Shown here one piece after another: positions 16,728 through 25,624 of a stretch of 64,000 bases of DNA; the first letter of the stretch is position 1; every line of letters starts with the position of its first letter. The notes below the pieces were generated by a model. That model was not told the DNA's origin, did no database searches, and saw only the letters and a list, made by a program, of their open reading frames with translations. The stretch spans positions 1 to 64,000 of the forward strand of contig JANJTB010000007.1 of NCBI GenBank assembly GCA_024711295.1, in the 5' to 3' direction. This DNA comes from a bacterium (GTDB taxonomy: Bacteria; Bacteroidota; Ignavibacteria; Kapaibacteriales; UBA2268). The position numbers and the translations under genes are program-made.

Positions 16728-19700
16728 TCATTTATTAACAGGTAAAGTAAAATAGAAAGTTGTCCCTGAGTCAGGTAAACTCTCAACACGTAAAATTCCA
16801 CCACATTTTTCAACAAATTCCCTGCAAAGTACAAGCCCAAGTCCTGAACCTTTTTCCCCTGAAGTGCCTTCAGTAGATATGTTATCATCAATGCTGAAAA
16901 TTCTGTTTAATCTATTTTGACTGATGCCTATTCCATTATCTCTGACAAATATTTCCGCTGTTTTGCCATCAGGCAATAGATTCGCTCCTACTTCAATCAT
17001 TCCACCGACATTAGTAAATTTTACTGCGTTAGATATTAAATTTCGCAGAATTGTGTTGAGCATGGTGATATCAGCATATACTTCGAATAATTTCGGAACT
17101 GATTTAACAAATGTAATTTGTTTTGCGTCTGCAATGTTTTGATGTAGATTTAGTATCGAGACAATAGTATTATACAAAAATATATCTGTAGGATTGTATT
17201 TAATTACACCACGCTGTGAGCGTGACCATTCCAAAAGATTTTCAAGAAATCCATAGAGTCTGTCTGCGGAGTCTTTGATAGTTGCAATTACGCTTCTCCG
17301 CTCGTCTTCGGTAAATTCTTCTGGACTTTCATGCAACAATGTGATAATATTTCGAAATCCACCCAAAGGTGACCTAAGATCGTGAGCAATTATTGAAAAG
17401 AACTTATCTTTTTCTTTGATTGATGATTCCAAAGCAATTTTAGCGTTCTCAAGCTGACTGATTAATTCATTCTTTTGGGCTAAATTTGATTCAATTAACT
17501 CTTTAGATTCAGTCAACTGATTATTAATAAGTTCGAGCTCTATTGAATAACTTCTAAGCTTTTCCTCGTCAATTTTCTTTGAAGTGATATCTACAAGCAT
17601 GTTCAGTACATTTTCGAAGTTCCCTTTATCGTCGAGAATAACAGCACTCGAAACATCAGTCCACAATATAGAACCGTCCTTCTTGACGTATCTTCTTTCA
17701 AGACGCGCAGTAAGAATTTCTTTTTTTACAAATTGAGAATAAATTTGCTCTGCATCTTTTAGATCTTCGATATAAGTAAGTTCGAAAAATGTTTTGTTGT
17801 CTAATTCCTCGGGCTTGTATTGTAAGGAATTACTCCAAAAATCATTGAAATAAATATAGTTGCCGTTTTTGTCAAGAATAGTTATACCGATATTTGCAAC
17901 ATTAAATACAGCTCTAAGTTTTGCCTCACTTTCTTTGAGGGATTTCTCAGCGAATTTTCTTTCGGTAATATCCTGCCCTTGAGCAATGGTTGCAATAGGA
18001 TTATCGTTTTCGTAAATTGTAGCGGAATTCCACAATACTGTCCGGATTGATCCATCCATATTTTGTATCTCAATCTCTACAGACTCCCACCTTTCGCCTG
18101 ACTGTGCTTGCTTGATCAGCTCCATTGATTGCAAAACTTTGCTTTCGGGAAAGAGTATTTTAAGGGACTTACCAAGTACATCCTTTTCGCTAAGACCTGT
18201 AAGATGCTCGAATGCGGTGTTAAATCTTGTTATCCTAAAATAATTATCCCAAACAATTATGGGTGCGTTGGCATAGTTTAACAAATTCTGCAAATAAGCA
18301 TTGGTCTTTTCAAGTTCGTTCTTAGCTTTTTCTCTTTCAATTTCCAGATTCTTTCGTTCATCTATGGCTCTGCTCACTCCGATTACTTCAATCTCGCCGG
18401 CATCATTAAACCGGTATTTGGTAGATACCTCTACCCACACAATTCTTCCGTCTGCATGAGGTTGCTGAATCTCATTCATATAATAGCTGTCGGTGGCAGG
18501 GTTAGCCAAAAATTCCGGTAAATATTGTTCAATAGCATTTTTGACAGCTATTTGAGATTCAGGTGTCAAAGCATCTTGGAGTGATTCGGATAATGCTTGT
18601 TCGGGTGTGATTCCTCTTAATCTGTAAATTGCAGGGCTGACATATGTAAATTTTTGCTGATTTAGGTTAAGAACCCAAATTACATCCGAAGCGAGCTCTG
18701 TAAGAAGTCTGTACTTTGTTTCGCTGTCCCTAAGAGCTTTTTCCGTTTCTTTCAGACGTGTAATATCTGTATCGTTTCCTTTGTATCCTTTTAGATTGCC
18801 TGAATCATCAAATATTGGGACACCTGATGTCATAACCCAAATTTCTTCACCATTTTTCTTTTTAATTACATTTTCAAAACTATAGATTGGTTTACCTGAT
18901 CTGATCAGGTCAAAACCTACTTCTTTCAATGTTTCTCTGTCTATATCAGTTGTTATATCATAGAAGTAAAGTTTATTCACCAATTCATCAGGGCTGTAGC
19001 CCCAAATATCTTTTACATTGTCTCCAACGCTGGTGTAAAGACCGTTAATATCAATTTCCCAATAAACAGTCTTACTCTGCATTGCAAGCTCGTCGTACAG
19101 TTTCTTCGAATCCTGTAGAGCTGTTTCGATACTTTTCCTTTCTGTTATATCCTGACCTTGAGCTATAGTCATTACTGAGTGATCATCTTTGTAAATACTT
19201 GCTGAATTCCAAAGAACCGTACGTAAATTGCCATCTTTACATTTGACTGTGATCTCGACGGAGTCCCAATTTTCTCCCTGATTAGCAAGTTTGATGAGTT
19301 CTATTGTAGAATCACTGCTTTGTGTAGGGAAGAGGGAATGAATATTTTTTCCGAGCATCTCTTCTTCCGAATATCCGGTCAGGTGACAAAATGAGTTATT
19401 AAATCTGGTTATTTTAAACTCGTTATCCCACACAATAATCGGTGCATTGGCATAGTTTATAAGTTTCTCAAGGAATTCGTTAGTATTTTTCAGTTCATTT
19501 TCGAAGTTTATTCTGTCTGTCAAATCAACAAATGCAGCCATCAAACAAATAGACACTCCGTCGTCAGACTTGATTAAAGTAGAGTTTACATAAAAGTCCC
19601 GATTAATATTGTTTGAAACAAGAGCGGTTAACATACCTGACCATCGGCCTTTGGTAAGCAAGGTGTATTTGACAACTTCTGCACTTTCGCGCAACTCCCA

Positions 19701-19979
19701 AAATTCAACAGCATCTCTTCCTAATACCTGCTCTGAATTATTATATCCCCATAATTCCAAAAATGCAGGGTTTATGTAAGTTAATTTACCTGTGAGATCA
19801 GATATTGCTATTGCATTGATTGAGGTATCAAGTGCCTTATTTTTAATATAGTTTTGCTGCTCTATTGCCTTTAATTTTTCAATTTCACCTTTGTAATGCT
19901 TATGCAGTTCTTCATTTTCGAGTCTTAGAGATTCGATTTCTGAGAGTAATTCTTCGAAATTTTTTTCATTTTCTGACAT
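16728..19979 (-). CDS. Multi-PAS sensor histidine kinase (1083 aa)
   Basis: This is the first gene of the sensor operon. After an N-terminal coiled coil come about six PAS/PAC repeats (roughly residues 40-810). PAS 2 and PAS 5 are similar to each other (both contain NAPIIVWDN), suggesting internal duplication. A coiled coil leads to HisKA with FFSIIAHDLRSPLGG and a HATPase domain with NLISNAVKF, DNGIGI and GSGLGL. It has no membrane segment. The long sensor array suggests integration of several inputs. Cognate regulator not found in the window. Confidence 0.9.
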   Translation of the reverse strand: MSENEKNFEELLSEIESLRLENEELHKHYKGEIEKLKAIEQQNYIKNKALDTSINAIAISDLTGKLTYINPAFLELWGYNNSEQVLGRDAVEFWELRESAEVVKYTLLTKGRWSGMLTALVSNNINRDFYVNSTLIKSDDGVSICLMAAFVDLTDRINFENELKNTNEFLEKLINYANAPIIVWDNEFKITRFNNSFCHLTGYSEEEMLGKNIHSLFPTQSSDSTIELIKLANQGENWDSVEITVKCKDGNLRTVLWNSASIYKDDHSVMTIAQGQDITERKSIETALQDSKKLYDELAMQSKTVYWEIDINGLYTSVGDNVKDIWGYSPDELVNKLYFYDITTDIDRETLKEVGFDLIRSGKPIYSFENVIKKKNGEEIWVMTSGVPIFDDSGNLKGYKGNDTDITRLKETEKALRDSETKYRLLTELASDVIWVLNLNQQKFTYVSPAIYRLRGITPEQALSESLQDALTPESQIAVKNAIEQYLPEFLANPATDSYYMNEIQQPHADGRIVWVEVSTKYRFNDAGEIEVIGVSRAIDERKNLEIEREKAKNELEKTNAYLQNLLNYANAPIIVWDNYFRITRFNTAFEHLTGLSEKDVLGKSLKILFPESKVLQSMELIKQAQSGERWESVEIEIQNMDGSIRTVLWNSATIYENDNPIATIAQGQDITERKFAEKSLKESEAKLRAVFNVANIGITILDKNGNYIYFNDFWSNSLQYKPEELDNKTFFELTYIEDLKDAEQIYSQFVKKEILTARLERRYVKKDGSILWTDVSSAVILDDKGNFENVLNMLVDITSKKIDEEKLRSYSIELELINNQLTESKELIESNLAQKNELISQLENAKIALESSIKEKDKFFSIIAHDLRSPLGGFRNIITLLHESPEEFTEDERRSVIATIKDSADRLYGFLENLLEWSRSQRGVIKYNPTDIFLYNTIVSILNLHQNIADAKQITFVKSVPKLFEVYADITMLNTILRNLISNAVKFTNVGGMIEVGANLLPDGKTAEIFVRDNGIGISQNRLNRIFSIDDNISTEGTSGEKGSGLGLVLCREFVEKCGGILRVESLPDSGTTFYFTLPVNK

Positions 19980-20195
19980 TGTTGTTTTCAGCAGCTACTA
20001 TGACTAAAATTATTTTGTACATTCAAAAATAAGTTATGATAAATTCATTACCTATTTCACCAAAATAAACATTTTTTTTTTTAATAGCAACTTTATTTTT
20101 AAAATAATTAAGAATATTTGTCAGAAATAAAAATTATTATTTATTTAGATTAAAACAGAGAAAACTTCCTTTTTTTTTACGGTTAATACAAACCG

Positions 20196-21332
20196 TTATT
20201 GAGTAAAATATTCAATTATTTTTGAACAAATAAGTTCAATTTCTTCATCTTTGAGGTAAGGATGCATTGGAAGACTGAAAATTCTGGAAGCTAGATTTTC
20301 AGAAACAGGAAAGTCACCTGTTGAATAGTTCAAATCCTTGAAAGCTTCCTGGAGGTGTAAAGGTTTGGGGTAATATATTGCAGTTGGAATTTTATTGTCC
20401 GCAAGGTATTTTTGAACATTTGCTCTTTGTTGTTCGTCATCAGCCAATACTGAATATTGTGCCCATACACTTTGACATGAGTTTGGTATTTGAGGCACCG
20501 TCAGATATTCACCTAACTGTAAGTTATATTTATTTGCAGCTTTGTTCCTTAGCACAATTTCATTATCGAAAAGCTTCATTTTTGCAAGTAAAACAGCAGC
20601 CTGTATTGTGTCTAATCTTCCATTTATACCGACTCTGACATTATTATATTTGTCGTGTCCCTGTCCATGTACTCTAATAGATTGCATTATGTCGAATAAT
20701 TCATCATTATTTGTAAATACTGCTCCACCATCACCATAGCATCCCAAAGGTTTAGCAGGATAGAATGAGGTTGCTGCTGCATCGCCGAAGGAACATGATT
20801 TTTTGCCTTTATAATCGGCACCAAAACTTTGAGCTGCATCCTCTAGCACTAATAATCCAAACTCTTTAGCAATTTTTTCAATCTCGTTATAATCAGCGGT
20901 TAATCCGAATAAATCAACAGGAATAATTGCTTTAGGGTTTAGTTTCCCTTCTTTTTTAACTTCAATAATTTTCTCTCTCAGTTTGCCAGGAGATATGTTG
21001 AAAGTATCGGGTTCAATATCAACGAATACAGGTGTAGCACCGAGAATACGAACTACTTCGGATGTTGCTATAAATGTGAACGGACTCGAAAACACCGCAT
21101 CACCACTTGTAATACCCCATGCCATAAGTGGAATAAGCAGGGCATCAGTACCGCTGGAGCAAGTCAGACAATGTTTAACACCGGAATATTGTGCAAGTAA
21201 TTTCTCTAGTTGAGCTACCTCTGAGCCCATTATGTATGTACCGCTGTCGAGAATCTTCTTTATTCCGGAATTTATTTCACTTTCTATTAATTTGTACTGG
21301 GTTTGTAAATCAATGAAATTCATAACATTCAA
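20196..21332 (-). CDS. DegT/DnrJ/EryC1/StrS-family sugar aminotransferase
   Basis: This PLP enzyme transfers an amino group to a keto-sugar nucleotide for cell-surface polysaccharide. The 378-aa protein has SSGTDAL for cofactor phosphate binding, EDAAQSFGA (Asp165) and the PLP lysine Lys194 in FYPAKPLGCYGDGGA. The N-terminus MNFIDLQTQYKLIE resembles WbpE-type UDP-sugar aminotransferases, so an amino-uronic acid pathway is a reasonable guess. ATG at 21332 or the one three codons later (MNFIDL) may be the start. It stands alone here, with no sugar dehydrogenase or acetyltransferase beside it. Confidence 0.88.
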   Translation of the reverse strand: MNVMNFIDLQTQYKLIESEINSGIKKILDSGTYIMGSEVAQLEKLLAQYSGVKHCLTCSSGTDALLIPLMAWGITSGDAVFSSPFTFIATSEVVRILGATPVFVDIEPDTFNISPGKLREKIIEVKKEGKLNPKAIIPVDLFGLTADYNEIEKIAKEFGLLVLEDAAQSFGADYKGKKSCSFGDAAATSFYPAKPLGCYGDGGAVFTNNDELFDIMQSIRVHGQGHDKYNNVRVGINGRLDTIQAAVLLAKMKLFDNEIVLRNKAANKYNLQLGEYLTVPQIPNSCQSVWAQYSVLADDEQQRANVQKYLADNKIPTAIYYPKPLHLQEAFKDLNYSTGDFPVSENLASRIFSLPMHPYLKDEEIELICSKIIEYFTQ

Positions 21333-21556
21333 GTATTATTGTAATTAAAAAATCAAAAGTATTAGAAAGTATAGAATAAAAAAAATTTAATTAAAAAATT
21401 TGTATAAACATTAATTTATTTGTAAGTTTTTATGTTACATTTCAAATGAATAATTGGCATAAAATTAACATAAATTTTTATTTTACAATAAAACCATGCA
21501 CTTTTGTAACTTAGAAAAGTACATAATTCGTAATTTATTAATTAAATATAGCTAAG

Positions 21557-23110
21557 GTGATAAAAATGTCTTTAGCAAGCAGACTTATAGATTTCTTCTC
21601 AAAAAAGAAGACTGTGGCTGACGAAACTGATGCACAATCAAAAGTTAAGCAACAGAAATTAGGCAAAATGACAGCTCGTGAAAGAATTGAGTCAATTCTC
21701 GATGAAAATTCTTTTCACGAATATGATTTATTTATCGAGCATAAAGCCGAAGATTTTGGCATGGATAAGAAATTTTTGCCAAGAGATGGCGTAATGACAG
21801 GTACAGGTGATATCGTTGGTCACCCTGTTTGTATTTATGCTCAGGATTTTACAATTGCAGGTGGTTCTCTCGGGCTGGCTCATGCAAGAAAAATAACTAA
21901 AATAATGGACCATGCCGTTAAGCTGGGTATCCCTCTTATAGGGATTAATGATTCGGGTGGTGCACGAATTCAGGAAGGTGTAAACTCTCTTGCCGGTTAT
22001 GGTGAAATATTTTACAGAAATACTATAGCTTCGGGGGTAATACCTCAGATCTCGGTTATACTCGGACCTTGTGCCGGTGGTGCAGTTTACTCGCCTGCAT
22101 TGACAGACTTTGTATTTGTGGTAGATAAAATCTCAAAAATGTTTATTACAGGTCCTGAAGTAATAAAAACAGTACTGGGAGAAGAGATTAGCATGGAAGA
22201 GCTTGGTGGCGCAAGAGTGCATTCAGAAATATCAGGCAATGCTCATTTCTTTGCTGAGAGTGAGCAGGAGTGTTTCGAACAAATCAAAAAGCTGGTTTCT
22301 TTTATACCATGGAATAATAGTAAAAAAGCTGAGAAATTTCCTGTTAAGCAGCCAAAATCAAATTATGTTATTTCGAATGTTATTCCAAAAGAATCAACAG
22401 TACCTTACGATGTCAGAGATATTATCAAATGTCTGGCTGACGATTCAGACTTTTTGGAAGTTCAGGAGCATTTCGCTGCAAATATTGTAATTGGATTCGC
22501 AAGATTTAACGGCGAAACAATTGGTATTGTAGGTAATCAACCAATGGTTCTGGCAGGTGTACTGGATGTTGATTCATCTGATAAGGCCGGACGATTCATT
22601 CGATTTTGCAACGCTTTTAGCATACCTCTGCTTACATTGGTGGATTTACCGGGCTACTTACCAGGAATTGATCAGGAGCATGCGGGTGTAATTCGCCATG
22701 GTGCAAAAATTCTTTATGCTTACAGCGAGGCTACTGTTCCTAAAATAACAGTTGTGTTGCGCAAAGCTTATGGCGGTGGTTATATCGCTATGTGTTCGAA
22801 GCATCTTGGTGCTGATTTTGTTTTTGCTTTGCCAAGTGCCGAAATTGCTGTTATGGGTCCTGAAGGCGCTGCTAATATAATATTCAAGAAAGAAATCACT
22901 GAAGCACTTGACCCTGATGCTATGCGTAAACAAAAAGTTGAAGAATACACACAAAAGTTTGCCAATCCTTACAAAGCTGCAGCTGCCGGCTATATTGATG
23001 CAGTGGTGGCACCGGAAGAATTGAGAGGTCATATTTTACATTCACTACATATATCAGCCAACAAAGTCGAAAACAGACCTGCAAAAAAACATGGTATTCC
23101 ACCATTCTAA
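21557..23110 (+). CDS. Acyl-CoA carboxyltransferase (propionyl/methylmalonyl-CoA type)
   Basis: This subunit moves a carboxyl group between biotin and an acyl-CoA. The 517-aa protein has both crotonase-like halves: GGARIQEGVNSLAGYGEIF in the first and GGGYIAMCSK and MGPEGAANIIF in the second. This matches PccB or the alpha subunit of methylmalonyl-CoA decarboxylase. It follows an AAGGTG box. Next come a biotin carrier gene 12 bp on and an NDP-forming acyl-CoA synthetase gene. No biotin carboxylase gene is in the cluster. The exact substrate cannot be fixed from sequence. Confidence 0.9.
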   Translation: MIKMSLASRLIDFFSKKKTVADETDAQSKVKQQKLGKMTARERIESILDENSFHEYDLFIEHKAEDFGMDKKFLPRDGVMTGTGDIVGHPVCIYAQDFTIAGGSLGLAHARKITKIMDHAVKLGIPLIGINDSGGARIQEGVNSLAGYGEIFYRNTIASGVIPQISVILGPCAGGAVYSPALTDFVFVVDKISKMFITGPEVIKTVLGEEISMEELGGARVHSEISGNAHFFAESEQECFEQIKKLVSFIPWNNSKKAEKFPVKQPKSNYVISNVIPKESTVPYDVRDIIKCLADDSDFLEVQEHFAANIVIGFARFNGETIGIVGNQPMVLAGVLDVDSSDKAGRFIRFCNAFSIPLLTLVDLPGYLPGIDQEHAGVIRHGAKILYAYSEATVPKITVVLRKAYGGGYIAMCSKHLGADFVFALPSAEIAVMGPEGAANIIFKKEITEALDPDAMRKQKVEEYTQKFANPYKAAAAGYIDAVVAPEELRGHILHSLHISANKVENRPAKKHGIPPF

Positions 23111-23122
23111 GGAGTAAAGATA

Positions 23123-23434
23123 ATGAATGAACAATTTACAGATTTTGTTATAGATGATACTGTTTATAAAACAAAAACTACAACAAAATATAATAAAAGG
23201 AAAAAGTTTAACGGTTTTGACAAAGGTAGGGTTAGTGCTTTTATACCAGGAGCTATTCGCAATGTATTTGTACAACCGGGTAAGCAAGTAAAACAGGGTG
23301 AAGTATTGCTCGAACTTGAAGCAATGAAAATGAAAAACCGAGTTACTGCAGGTATGAGTGGAGTAGTAAAGAGCATTTTTGTAAAAACCGGTGATAATGT
23401 GTCGAAAGACCAACTACTTATGGTTATTGAATAA
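23123..23434 (+). CDS. Biotin carboxyl carrier protein
   Basis: This 103-aa protein has a lipoyl/biotinyl fold from about residue 35 with the biotinylation motif EAMKMKN. The two halves of the fold are visible as IPGAIRNVFVQPGKQVKQGE and GVVKSIFVKTGDNVSKDQ. It carries biotin between a carboxylase or decarboxylase and the carboxyltransferase encoded just upstream. A strong AAGGAG ribosome-binding site precedes the ATG. The basic N-terminal 30 residues are short for the family and lack an Ala/Pro-rich linker. Confidence 0.92.
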   Translation: MNEQFTDFVIDDTVYKTKTTTKYNKRKKFNGFDKGRVSAFIPGAIRNVFVQPGKQVKQGEVLLELEAMKMKNRVTAGMSGVVKSIFVKTGDNVSKDQLLMVIE

Positions 23435-23451
23435 TTTGTTAAATTTAGAGG

Positions 23452-25515
23452 TTGCAAATGATTGTTAATGAATTACTTAACCCGGGCAGTATTGTTATAG
23501 TGGGTGGGTCGAACGATATAGAAAAGCCCGGGGGCAAAATTCTTAAAAATATTATTGATGGCGGTTATAAAGGTAAATTGTCTGTAGTTAATCCTAAAGA
23601 GACAATAGTACAGGGCGTCAAGTGTTTTGCAGATGTTTCAGAAATTGATAATACCGAACTTGCTATCATTGCCATTCCTGCAAAAATGACATTGAACACT
23701 GTCGAAATTCTTGCTAAGCATAAGGGTACAAAAGCTTTTATAATACTTTCAGCAGGATTTAGTGAATTTGGTGAGCATGGAAAGATTTTAGAGAAGAAAA
23801 TAGTTGAAGTAGTTGAAAGTGTTGGTGGCTCGTTGATAGGACCCAATTGTATTGGTGTACTGACGCACAGTTACAAAGGTGTATTTGCAGGACTTATACC
23901 ACAGTTGAGCAATAAGGGTTGCGACCTTGTTTCTGGCTCCGGTGCTACAATATGCTTCATTCTGGAAATGGCTGTACCGAGAGGTCTAACTTTCAATAGC
24001 ATTTTTTCTGTAGGAAATAGTGCTCAGATTGGTGTTGAAGAAGTATTGGAATACTGGGATGAAACTTTCGACCCTAAGACATCATCAAAAGTCAAGTTAT
24101 TTTATATTGAACAAATTCATAAACCTGAAAAACTACTCAAGCATTGTCGCTCTTTGATTAACAAAGGGTGTAGAATTGCCGCAATAAAAGCAGGAACCAC
24201 CGAAGCTGGTTCTAGAGCTGTAAGCTCACATACCGGAGCTTTAGCCGGTTCGGACACTGCAGTAGAAGCCCTTTTCCGTAAAGCCGGGATAATCAGGTGT
24301 TATTCTCGTCAGGAATTAATTTATGTAGGTGGTGTTTTGCTTCATAAAGCACTTACAGGCAAAAATATTGCTGTAATAACACATGCCGGTGGCTCAGGTG
24401 TTATGCTTACAGATACTCTTGCAAAAGGTGGACTGAATATTCCTAAAATTGAAGGACCTGCTGCAGATGAGTTATTATCTCAGCTGTATCACGGCTCTTC
24501 GGTATCAAATCCAATAGATTTTCTTGCAACTGGCAACGCTGACCAATTAGGTACAATTCTGGAATATGTTGACAGAGAATTTCATAATATTGATGCGTCT
24601 GTTGTAATTTTTGGTACAACAGGTATGTTTGATGTAACAGGTGTATATGATGTTTTACACGAAAAAATGAAGTGGTGCAGAAAGCCTATTTATCCATGTT
24701 TGCCATCTGTAGTGCAAGCAGAAAAAGCCGTTAAGCATTTCCTTTCTTTGGGTAGAATAGATTTCACTGATGAGGTTGCTCTTGGTGCAGCATTATCAAA
24801 AGTTTATCATACAGCACCACCTGCACAAGAGTTTGAGTTACCACTAATTGATGTTGAGAAAATTCGCTGGGTGGTTGACAACTCCGAAAATGGGTACCTT
24901 AGCCCCGATAAAATTCAAATCTTGCTTGATGCTGCCGGAATTCCAAGAGTCAAAGAAGTATTGGCATTTACAAAAGAAGAAGCTCTTAGCAAAGCTGCTG
25001 AGATTGGTTTCCCACTGGTTATGAAAGTTGTTGGACCGATTCACAAAACAGATGTTGGTGGAGTAGTGTTGAACGTCAGACATCCTGATATAGTTGCTTC
25101 AGAGTTTGAAAGAATGATGGATATTCCTGATGCAAAAGGTGTTTTGATGCAACAAATGCTCAATGGTACCGAACTTTTTGTCGGTGCTAAACACGAAGAA
25201 GATTTCGGACATATTGTACTTCTTGGACTTGGCGGCATATTTATTGAAGTGCTAAAAGATGTTTCATCTGCATTGGCTCCTGTGTCGAAAGACGAAGCAT
25301 TGAAAATGATGAGTGAGCTGAAATCTTATAAATTGCTCGAAGGAGTCAGAAAAAGAGAGGGCGTTGATCAAGAAAAATTTGCTGATGTAGTTCTAAGGTT
25401 ATCGGCATTGCTTCAGGCAGCTCCTGAAATTATGGAGCTCGACCTTAATCCGTTGTTGGGCAAAGCTGATTCAATTATTGCTGTAGATGGCAGAATTCTT
25501 ATCCAAAAGAACTGA
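23452..25515 (+). CDS. NDP-forming acyl-CoA synthetase (fused alpha-beta)
   Basis: This enzyme interconverts acyl-CoA + ADP + Pi and acid + ATP + CoA. The 687-aa protein contains a CoA-binding Rossmann domain (NPGSIVIVGGSNDIEKPGG near the start), a ligase domain with the phosphohistidine loop SHTGALAGSD, and a C-terminal ATP-grasp domain with FPLVMKVVGP and GGVVLNV. The alternative start at 23458 (MIVNELL) is as likely. Downstream of the carboxyltransferase and biotin carrier, it could harvest ATP from propionyl-CoA or succinyl-CoA. That pathway role is inferred. Confidence 0.87.
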   Translation: MQMIVNELLNPGSIVIVGGSNDIEKPGGKILKNIIDGGYKGKLSVVNPKETIVQGVKCFADVSEIDNTELAIIAIPAKMTLNTVEILAKHKGTKAFIILSAGFSEFGEHGKILEKKIVEVVESVGGSLIGPNCIGVLTHSYKGVFAGLIPQLSNKGCDLVSGSGATICFILEMAVPRGLTFNSIFSVGNSAQIGVEEVLEYWDETFDPKTSSKVKLFYIEQIHKPEKLLKHCRSLINKGCRIAAIKAGTTEAGSRAVSSHTGALAGSDTAVEALFRKAGIIRCYSRQELIYVGGVLLHKALTGKNIAVITHAGGSGVMLTDTLAKGGLNIPKIEGPAADELLSQLYHGSSVSNPIDFLATGNADQLGTILEYVDREFHNIDASVVIFGTTGMFDVTGVYDVLHEKMKWCRKPIYPCLPSVVQAEKAVKHFLSLGRIDFTDEVALGAALSKVYHTAPPAQEFELPLIDVEKIRWVVDNSENGYLSPDKIQILLDAAGIPRVKEVLAFTKEEALSKAAEIGFPLVMKVVGPIHKTDVGGVVLNVRHPDIVASEFERMMDIPDAKGVLMQQMLNGTELFVGAKHEEDFGHIVLLGLGGIFIEVLKDVSSALAPVSKDEALKMMSELKSYKLLEGVRKREGVDQEKFADVVLRLSALLQAAPEIMELDLNPLLGKADSIIAVDGRILIQKN

Positions 25516-25561
25516 TTGATTTGTTTTTAAAAATCAGATTCATAAGTGACAAAAAAACAAT

Positions 25562-25595
25562 AAAGCCGATGTAAAATCATACATCGGCTTTTTGA
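25562..25595. terminator. Bidirectional terminator between convergent genes
   Basis: The arms AAAGCCGATGT (25562-25572) and ACATCGGCTTT (25581-25591) pair perfectly and are T-rich on both outer sides. It serves the acyl-CoA synthetase operon and nrfHA. Confidence 0.85.
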
Positions 25596-25624
25596 TTATC
25601 AAAGTGTGTAATTACATCATATTA

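Noticed and set aside
20176-20200. ACGGTT/AACCGT hairpin next to a T-run
   Set aside because: The T-run is on the wrong side to end the aminotransferase transcript; it is probably chance.
21557-23110. Acetyl-CoA carboxylase beta subunit
   Set aside because: The two-part 517-residue form and motifs fit the propionyl/methylmalonyl-CoA type rather than AccD.
23054-23413. 119-aa minus-strand frame over the biotin carrier gene
   Set aside because: The plus strand encodes a clear biotin carrier protein with the EAMKMKN motif.
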